Below, in pieces: positions 57,728-64,000 of a stretch of DNA of 64,000 nucleotides; position 1 is the first letter of the stretch, and each line of letters opens with the position of its first letter. The stretch is from Nevskiaceae bacterium (lineage in GTDB: Bacteria; Pseudomonadota; Gammaproteobacteria; Nevskiales; Nevskiaceae): the NCBI GenBank assembly GCA_008012115.1, contig SSEB01000008.1, forward strand, positions 1-64,000, in the 5' to 3' direction. The translations under genes and the position numbers were made by a program. The notes below the pieces were generated by a model that saw only the letters and a program-made list of their open reading frames with translations, ran no database searches and was not told the origin of the DNA.

Positions 57728-58555
57728 TTACTCGATATTTTCAATGTTGATACAGGCCTGCGGCCGCGGCTTATCGGCCCGAAGCGCCTGAGCATTCAGC
57801 GCACGGTCCAGACTGCTGGCCACATCAAATCGCGGATCTGCGGCCACCGCTGCCTCGACGGCCTGCAGGAGCGAGGTGGTTTGTGTCAGGCACGCATAAA
57901 ACGCATGTTCTCCCAACGTGAGCGTGAAGAAATGGGGACGCTCACTAACGACGAGAAGTACCCGGCAAGCGCCTTCGTCGAGCGAGATCGGACCGGGCAC
58001 CTGCGTCGGATCGGCGTTGGCCTCCCAGATGCGCACGGTTGGATACGGCGAGTCGAAGAGCGCTGCTCTGGGAATCAGGGATAACTCAAGATCAGCGAGA
58101 CCGTCCGACGATACCGAGGCCAACTGAGCACGGTCCAGCGCCTTTACCGGCATCGCGCCCTGCAGTTTTGCCAGGAGCCATTCCAGCCGTGCCACGTCGC
58201 CGAGATAGCGCAGCTCACCAAGCGACCGGTGATGATCGAGGAACGTGCAAAAGTCGGCCCCATAGTGCTCCAGGTCACCGCTGCGCGACGGATGGTCATC
58301 GCAGTAGTCGGAGGCGAGCGCGTCGAAGAATGTCTTGCCGACCAGACGCTGGACGACCGGGTAGCTCAGCCGCAAAGCATTCAGCAAAGTCGCCCGAGTC
58401 GCATTCCGGTATAAGGACAACAGGGATTTCGTGGAGATGCCGCGCCGAGGCCGAATCGATTCGATAAGTGCCTTTTCCGGCTCGGCGCCGTAAATCGAGT
58501 CCATCAAGCGGTGCTGCAACGCATCCAGATCAAGCTCCCGTGGAACTGACGTCAT
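57728..58555 (-). CDS. bufC: Bufferin cluster protein BufC (DUF2063)
   Basis: A 275-residue DUF2063 protein (also called HvfC). The family region is seen near the start (QHRLMDSIYGAEPEKALIES, then SLYRNATRATLLNALRLSYP). DUF2063 proteins are partners of the DUF692 (MNIO) enzyme and are thought to present the peptide substrate. It overlaps bufB by 4 bp (ATGA), so the pair is translationally coupled. Confidence 0.87.
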   Translation of the reverse strand: MTSVPRELDLDALQHRLMDSIYGAEPEKALIESIRPRRGISTKSLLSLYRNATRATLLNALRLSYPVVQRLVGKTFFDALASDYCDDHPSRSGDLEHYGADFCTFLDHHRSLGELRYLGDVARLEWLLAKLQGAMPVKALDRAQLASVSSDGLADLELSLIPRAALFDSPYPTVRIWEANADPTQVPGPISLDEGACRVLLVVSERPHFFTLTLGEHAFYACLTQTTSLLQAVEAAVAADPRFDVASSLDRALNAQALRADKPRPQACINIENIE

Positions 58556-59394
58556 GATTGTCCCTCCAGCATCGCTTCGGCTTTCTGGCGCTCTTCGATC
58601 AGCACCCCCAGGTCAGGGATATCGGTGTCCCACTCAATCAGAGTCGGACGCGGTCCGAAGCGCTGCAGCGCTTCGCTGTAGAGCGACCATACGGCCGGTG
58701 AAACCGGCGACCCATGCGTATCAATCAAGGTGTGCCCGCGGTCCTCGTGTCCGGCCAGGTGATATTCAATGACGGCATCACCGGGAATCCCCGCCAGATA
58801 GGCCCGTGCGTCGAATTCGTGGTTGACTGAATTCACGTAGATGTTATTGAGATCCAGCAGAAGTTGGCAACCACAGCGCTTCACAATTTCGCTGAGGAAT
58901 TCGGCTTCAGTGAACTCGGATGGCTCGAAATCAAGATAAGTCGAAACATTCTCCAATGCGATGACGCGCCCGAGCGTCTCCTGCACCTGCTCAATATTGG
59001 CGCAGAGCACGTTGAGCGCCTGCTTTGTCCGCGGCATGGGCAGCAGGTTATTCGAATGGCGATCGCTGGCCGCACCCCAACTGCAATGCTCCGATACGAC
59101 CCACGGATCGTAGCGCTCAATCAGTTTGCACAATTGCCTGAGATGATGCTGATCGAGAGCTCTCGTCGAGCCCAGAGACAAGCCCACACCATGCAGGCTC
59201 AGCGGGTATTCCGCACGCAAACGATTCAGCACGCGATGCCGACGCGGATCGTCGCCGAAGAAGTTCTCGCTGTGCACTTCGATCCAGCCAATCGCAGGCC
59301 GCTCAGCATCGATCTGCGCAAGATGTGGATCGCGCAGGCCGATTCCCGCCATCGCGGGAATCGGCGCTAGACGAACAGGCTGGACAATGTGCAA
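58552..59394 (-). CDS. bufB: Multinuclear non-heme iron oxidase BufB (DUF692)
   Basis: A 280-residue DUF692/MNIO enzyme. Metal-binding motifs in order: VHSENFFG, SLHGVGLSLG, VSEHCSWG, ALENVS, LLDLNNIYVNS, EYHLAGH and DTHGSPVS. MNIOs modify Cys residues of small peptides; in bufferin systems they make copper-binding thiooxazole-type groups. The gene directly follows bufA (2 bp gap), its likely substrate. Confidence 0.9.
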   Translation of the reverse strand: MHIVQPVRLAPIPAMAGIGLRDPHLAQIDAERPAIGWIEVHSENFFGDDPRRHRVLNRLRAEYPLSLHGVGLSLGSTRALDQHHLRQLCKLIERYDPWVVSEHCSWGAASDRHSNNLLPMPRTKQALNVLCANIEQVQETLGRVIALENVSTYLDFEPSEFTEAEFLSEIVKRCGCQLLLDLNNIYVNSVNHEFDARAYLAGIPGDAVIEYHLAGHEDRGHTLIDTHGSPVSPAVWSLYSEALQRFGPRPTLIEWDTDIPDLGVLIEERQKAEAMLEGQS

Positions 59395-59396
59395 CG

Positions 59397-59669
59397 TCAG
59401 CTGGCCTTCGGCTTCAGGCTGCCACCGATTTTTTCGCAGGTACCGACTGGCACATTCTTGAATTCTTCTGGCGAATTGTTGCTCGTCGCCATACCGGCGC
59501 AGCTATGCTTGCTGGTTGCACAGTCGTTCTTTCCGGCCTGCGCGACACCGAAGCACTTCTCCTGCTTGCCTTTGTCATCCGCAGCGGAAGCCGTTTGGGT
59601 TAGAACGCCAGCCGCCAGCAACCCTGCGACCGCCGTGGAAATCAGCTTCTTAGCATCTTCGCGTTTCAT
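59397..59669 (-). CDS. bufA: Bufferin-type copper-binding RiPP precursor BufA (DUF2282)
   Basis: A 90-residue protein with a signal peptide (LISTAVAGLLAAGVL...ASA/A). The mature core has four Cys in the DUF2282 pattern: EKCFG, KNDCATSKHSC, then VGTCEKIGG. Family members (bufferins) are exported peptides that chelate copper after MNIO modification. It is 33 bp after cusA, so it is probably cotranscribed with the efflux pump. Confidence 0.88.
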   Translation of the reverse strand: MKREDAKKLISTAVAGLLAAGVLTQTASAADDKGKQEKCFGVAQAGKNDCATSKHSCAGMATSNNSPEEFKNVPVGTCEKIGGSLKPKAS

Positions 59670-59702
59670 TGAAACACCTCGCTTTGTGGATATGAATGGA
59701 AC

Positions 59703-62700
59703 TCAGAACCGAACCGCTTTGACGGGAAGACCGCGCTGCCGTAGCAGCAGGTAGACCGCCGGAACCACAAACATCGACAACAATGGGGCTGTCACCATGC
59801 CGCCGACCATGGGGGCGGCGATACGGCTCATCACCTCGCTGCCGGTCCCGTTACCCCAGAACAAGGGGAGCAGACCGGCAATGATCACCGCGACCGTCAT
59901 GGCTTTCGGGCGCACGCGCAATACGGCGCCTTCCGAAATGGCCTGCTTCAAATCAGCGCAGGTGCGTAAACCGCCGTCGGTGTCGAATCGCCGAACGGCT
60001 TGATCGAGGTAGATCAGCATGACCACGCCGAACTCGGCTGAAACGCCGGCCAGGGCAATAAAGCCTACGACGGACGCGACGGAGAGATTTTGACCGAGCA
60101 GGTAGGTCAGCCAGAACCCGCCGATCAAGGCGAACGGCAACGTGCCCATGATTAACAGCGCCTCGCTGAGCCGTCGGAAGGTTAAATAGAGCAACACTAC
60201 AATAATCCCAAGGGTAAACGGCACGACGACGGCCAGTTTTTGGCTCGCGCGCTCCAGGTACTCGTACTGTCCAGACCATGACACGGAATAGCCGGCTGGC
60301 AGCTGAACCTGCTCGCGTACCGCCTGCTGGGCGTCACGCACGAAGGATCCGAGATCACGGCCACGGATATCGACGTAGGTCCAGCCATTCAGTCGGGCAT
60401 TTTCGCTGCGCAACATCGGCGGGCCATCCTCGATCCGAATATCGGCCACCGTACCTAGTGTGATGGTCTGACCCATCGGGGTGATGATCGGTAACTCGCG
60501 CAGCTTTTCGACGGAGTCGCGCAGTTCCCGCGGGTAGCGGACATTCACCGGAAAACGCTGCAGGCCCTCGATGGTCTGGGTCACGTTATCGCCGCCGATA
60601 GCCACCGCCACGACCTCCTGAACCGGCTTGATGTTCAGGCCGTACCGAGCGATCGCCTCACGATTGATATCGACCTTGATGTAACGCCCCCCGCTGACGC
60701 GTTCCGAGAATACCGAAGTCGCACCCGGCACGGCCTTGACCACCCGCTCGATCTGGGCGCCGATGCGGCCGATCACGGCCAGATCAGGGCCGGCGACCTT
60801 GATGCCGACCGGGGACTTGATCCCGGTCGCCAGCATGTCGATGCGGTTGCGGATCGGTTGTACCCAGACATTGGCGAGACCGGGAATCTTCAGCGAGGCA
60901 TCCATCGACTCAATCAACTGCTCGGTCGTCAGCCCGGGCCGCCACTCCGACTTCGGCTTGAACTGGATCGTCGTCTCCATCATTTCCAGTGGCGCCGGAT
61001 CGGTTGCGCTTTCGGCGCGGCCCATCTTGCCAAACACGCTCTTAACCTCGGGGAAGGACTTGATGATCCGGTCCGTCTGCTGAAGGATTTCGGCGGCTTT
61101 TGCGGCCGACAGCCCCGGCAGCGCGGTCGGCATATACAGCACGTCGCCTTCATCCAATGGCGGCATGAACTCGGTGCCGATATGCGTCATCGGCCAAGCC
61201 GTGACAGCCAGAAGCAGTGCGGCACCGGATAGCGTCGCGATGGGATGATCCAAAACCCAGTTGATCAGCGGCTGATAACCCCGGATCAACATCCGGTTGA
61301 GTGGATTGGCCTCTTCGTCGACGATGCGTCCGCGGATGAAATAGAACATCAGTACCGGGATCAGCGTCACCGACAGTCCAGCGGCGGCAGCCATCGCATA
61401 GGTTTTGGTGAAGGCCAACGGCGCGAATAAGCGTCCCTCCTGCGCCTCCAGCGAAAACACTGGGACAAAGCTCAGCGTGATGATGAGGAGGCTGAAGAAA
61501 AGGGCTGGCCCGACTTCACTGGCGGCATCGGCCATCAGCGTCATTTGTTCGCTTGCGCTGGGCTCCCGTCCGGGATGGTCATGACGCCATCGCTCAAGGT
61601 GCTTGTGGGCATTTTCAATCATCACGACGGCGGCATCGACCATTGCGCCTATCGCAATCGCGATTCCGCCCAGCGACATGATGTTGGCATTGACCCCTTG
61701 CCAGCGCATGACCGTGAAAGCGACGAGTACCCCTATCGGCAGGCAGACGATGGCGACAAAGGCAGATCGCAGGTGGAACAGGAAGATCAGACAAATAACC
61801 GCAACGACAATGAATTCCTCGATCAGCTTCTGGCGCAGATTATCGACAGCCCGTTGGATGAGCGCCGAGCGATCGTATACCGGCACGATTTCCACCCCCG
61901 CCGGCAGTCCGGGCTTTAGAGCCGCGAGCTTTTGCTTCACGGCGGCGATCGTCTCCAGGGCGTTCTTTCCGCTGCGCATCACGATCACGCCACCGACGGC
62001 CTCGCCATTACCGTCCAACTCCGAGATCCCACGACGGATTTCCGGCCCCCTCTGTACAAAAGCGACGTCGCGCAGGAGTACCGGGATCCCGTTTGCGCCA
62101 AGACCCACCGGAATGACCTTGAAATCATCGAGGGATTTCAAATATCCGCTGGCTCGAACCATGTACTCGGCTTCGCCCAACTCCAATACCGAGCCGCCGG
62201 TTTCGCCGTTGGCATCTTGAACGGCCTGGACGATGGCCTGTTGGCTGATGCCGAGTGCGCGCATGCGTTGCGGATCGAGCACGATCTGGTACTGATTCAC
62301 GAAGCCGCCGATGCTGGCGACCTCGGCCACATTGACGACCGTCTTCAACTCGTACTTCAGGAACCAGTCCTGGAGGGTGCGCAGCTCGGCGATATCGTGC
62401 TTGCCGCTTCGATCGACGAGAGCGTATTCATAGACCCAGCCGACGCCGGTCGCGTCTGGCCCCAACGAGGGCTTGGCGGTCGCCGGTAAGCGGCCCTGCA
62501 CCTGGCTCAGGTACTCGAGTACCCGCGAGCGAGCCCAGTAAGGGTCAGTACCGTCATCGAACAGTACATACACGAACGAATCACCAAAGAACGAGTACCC
62601 GCGCACGGTTTTCGCACCCGGCACCGACAGCATGGTGGTCGTCAGCGGATAGGTGACTTGATCCTCCACCACCTGGGGCGCCTGACCTGGGTAGGTCGTA

Positions 62701-62849
62701 CGGATGATCACCTGGGTGTCCGATAAATCCGGAATTGCGTCCAGCGGTGTGCGCAGGGCCGAGTAAACCCCGGCGGCGGTTACCAGTGCTGTCGCCATCA
62801 AGACCAAAAAACGGTTGGCGATCGACCATCGAATTAATGCGGCGATCAC
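59703..62849 (-). CDS. cusA: Copper/silver RND efflux pump CusA
   Basis: A 1048-residue heavy-metal RND transporter. The three methionines that carry Cu(I)/Ag(I) in E. coli CusA (573, 623, 672) are all present by context: [17 protein letters not shown] and NRIDMLATG. The N-terminal helix and the [20 protein letters not shown] motif (helix IV region) are typical. It pumps metal from the periplasm across the outer membrane with CusB and CusC. The start overlaps the cusB stop by 4 bp. Confidence 0.96.
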   Translation of the reverse strand: MIAALIRWSIANRFLVLMATALVTAAGVYSALRTPLDAIPDLSDTQVIIRTTYPGQAPQVVEDQVTYPLTTTMLSVPGAKTVRGYSFFGDSFVYVLFDDGTDPYWARSRVLEYLSQVQGRLPATAKPSLGPDATGVGWVYEYALVDRSGKHDIAELRTLQDWFLKYELKTVVNVAEVASIGGFVNQYQIVLDPQRMRALGISQQAIVQAVQDANGETGGSVLELGEAEYMVRASGYLKSLDDFKVIPVGLGANGIPVLLRDVAFVQRGPEIRRGISELDGNGEAVGGVIVMRSGKNALETIAAVKQKLAALKPGLPAGVEIVPVYDRSALIQRAVDNLRQKLIEEFIVVAVICLIFLFHLRSAFVAIVCLPIGVLVAFTVMRWQGVNANIMSLGGIAIAIGAMVDAAVVMIENAHKHLERWRHDHPGREPSASEQMTLMADAASEVGPALFFSLLIITLSFVPVFSLEAQEGRLFAPLAFTKTYAMAAAAGLSVTLIPVLMFYFIRGRIVDEEANPLNRMLIRGYQPLINWVLDHPIATLSGAALLLAVTAWPMTHIGTEFMPPLDEGDVLYMPTALPGLSAAKAAEILQQTDRIIKSFPEVKSVFGKMGRAESATDPAPLEMMETTIQFKPKSEWRPGLTTEQLIESMDASLKIPGLANVWVQPIRNRIDMLATGIKSPVGIKVAGPDLAVIGRIGAQIERVVKAVPGATSVFSERVSGGRYIKVDINREAIARYGLNIKPVQEVVAVAIGGDNVTQTIEGLQRFPVNVRYPRELRDSVEKLRELPIITPMGQTITLGTVADIRIEDGPPMLRSENARLNGWTYVDIRGRDLGSFVRDAQQAVREQVQLPAGYSVSWSGQYEYLERASQKLAVVVPFTLGIIVVLLYLTFRRLSEALLIMGTLPFALIGGFWLTYLLGQNLSVASVVGFIALAGVSAEFGVVMLIYLDQAVRRFDTDGGLRTCADLKQAISEGAVLRVRPKAMTVAVIIAGLLPLFWGNGTGSEVMSRIAAPMVGGMVTAPLLSMFVVPAVYLLLRQRGLPVKAVRF

Positions 62850-64000
62850 GGACGCATCTCCGGAGCCGCTTCCAACTTGTTGAATGCCCCACGCAGGTTG
62901 GCTTCCGAGTCAATCAGGAATTGACCCGACGCCACGACGTGCTGACCTTCCGATAAGCCTTCAAGAATTTCGGTATGGCCGCCATGCTGCATCCCGAGCT
63001 TGACCTCAACCGGGCGGAAGCGGCCCTCGGCCTCGGCGACGATGACGGTGGTTCGGGTGCCGGTGCGAATCAGCGCCTCGCTTGGGACGACCAGCGCGTC
63101 TCGGGTCTGCCCCTGACCCAGCAGCACTTCGGCAAACATGCCGGGTTTGAGCAACAGGTCGTGCTCGATATGCTGGTTGTCGAATACCGCACGGACCTGC
63201 ACGGTCCGCGTCTGCAGGTTAACCGTCGGGTAGACGTAGTCGATGGCGCCACGGAAAACATGACCTGCCAGCGCTGAGATGGTCGCGTCGACCCTGGTGC
63301 CGCGGATCAATCCGGCCGCCTGTGCTTCGGGTACCGCGGCATTGATCCAGACTTTCGACAGGTCAGCCAGCGTATAGAGCGACATGCCTGGATTGACTTG
63401 TGCACCTTCGCGAACGCCGAGCTCGGTCACGACGCCATCGACCGGCGCGTAGTAAGCGACTCGCTTTGAGGCGCGCCCTGTTTGTTCCAGCTCGCTGACT
63501 TGTCCTGGGCTCAGGCCCAGAAGCAAGAGCCGCTGGCGGGCGCCGGACCGCAGCATCGAATCCTGGGCGCGTAAAGCCAGTAGGTACTCCTGCTCAGCAG
63601 CATAGAGGTCAGGCGAATACACCTCAGCAAGCAACTGGCCCTTGCGAACAGGATCATTCACGGCCCGCACATGCAGCTTCTCAACCCAGCCGGCCGCACG
63701 GGTTTGAACCACTTCAATCCGGTTCTCATTGACCGCGACGTCGCCCGCGACCCGTACTTCCCGGGCCAGAGGGAGTCGTTCAACGGCGGCAGTTCGGATC
63801 CCGAGGTTTTGGATCATCCGGGGATCAATCGTCACAACACCGCCGCTATCCGTCTCCTCCGCGTACTTGGGAAGTAACTGCATGTCCATAAACGGCGACT
63901 TCCCAGGACGATCGAAATGCTGGTCAGGCTTCATCGGGTCATACCAGTACAGCGGCTTTCGCTCACCCGATACGAGAGGTGTTTTTTCGCTGGGCGCCTC
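62846..64000 (-). CDS. cusB: Efflux RND periplasmic adaptor CusB, partial
   Basis: The frame continues past the window edge at 64000. The visible N-terminal part carries a heavy-metal-binding motif ([20 protein letters not shown] then [14 protein letters not shown]). The membrane-fusion-protein hairpin ([18 protein letters not shown]) and beta-barrel domains follow. It links CusA to the outer-membrane channel. The missing upstream part should contain the signal peptide and probably cusC further on. Confidence 0.93.
   Translation of the reverse strand, partial: EAPSEKTPLVSGERKPLYWYDPMKPDQHFDRPGKSPFMDMQLLPKYAEETDSGGVVTIDPRMIQNLGIRTAAVERLPLAREVRVAGDVAVNENRIEVVQTRAAGWVEKLHVRAVNDPVRKGQLLAEVYSPDLYAAEQEYLLALRAQDSMLRSGARQRLLLLGLSPGQVSELEQTGRASKRVAYYAPVDGVVTELGVREGAQVNPGMSLYTLADLSKVWINAAVPEAQAAGLIRGTRVDATISALAGHVFRGAIDYVYPTVNLQTRTVQVRAVFDNQHIEHDLLLKPGMFAEVLLGQGQTRDALVVPSEALIRTGTRTTVIVAEAEGRFRPVEVKLGMQHGGHTEILEGLSEGQHVVASGQFLIDSEANLRGAFNKLEAAPEMRP

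Overview
The window looks like chromosome from a high-GC Gram-negative gammaproteobacterium, possibly from the Xanthomonadales/Nevskiales side; the exact lineage is inferred from gene order only. Evidence: a type IV pilus pilB-pilC-pilD block leading into coaE-zapD-yacG, a full division and cell-wall (dcw) cluster read leftward from mraZ to ftsZ and on to lpxC and secA, rnpB directly upstream of mraZ as in pseudomonads, LPS genes (lpxC, kdsD, kdsC, lptC, lptA, lptB), and a DAP-type MurE.

Layout. 1-870: nested, decayed IS3-family sequence. 994-9687: pilA with a sigma-54 promoter, a TPR glycosyltransferase-like gene, pilB/C/D, coaE, zapD, yacG. 9660-35104 (minus strand, except dciA): Nudix/thiamine-synthase fusion, argJ, secA, an M23 peptidase, lpxC, ftsZ, ftsA, ftsQ, ddl, murB, murC, murG, ftsW, murD, mraY, murF, murE, ftsI, ftsL, rsmH, mraZ. 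35373-35729: RNase P RNA. 35788-43836: a SRPBCC protein, a BtuF-like binding protein, hisD, hisG, murA, a BolA-family gene, a YadG/YadH ABC exporter and a photolyase. 43896-47249: a small accessory island with an AbrB-type/Doc toxin-antitoxin pair and a nuclease-helicase (PD-(D/E)XK plus DUF2075). 47310-50679: kdsD-kdsC-lptC-lptA-lptB. 50680-57727: synteny breaks into a duplicated lptB tail, an IS21-family element, regulators and small unknown genes. 57728-64000: a copper operon read leftward, cusB-cusA followed by a bufferin cluster bufA-bufB-bufC.

Most unusual content. Six copies of a strict two-tier palindrome lie at 9369, 18555, 27327, 38967, 43896 and 47140. All are exactly 110 bp and fit CACCCGCT-N94-AGCGGGTG. 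Each has an AT-rich inner inverted repeat (consensus arm near GTTATTAATTATTTATCA) starting exactly 32 bp from each end, while the spacers differ. One copy lies inside murD and is translated in frame; one supplies the start codon of yacG; one separates ftsA from ftsZ; two bracket the toxin-antitoxin/nuclease-helicase island. I do not recognise this family. Fixed length with variable sequence suggests a functional protein-binding or recombination site, or a REPIN-like/MITE-like element.
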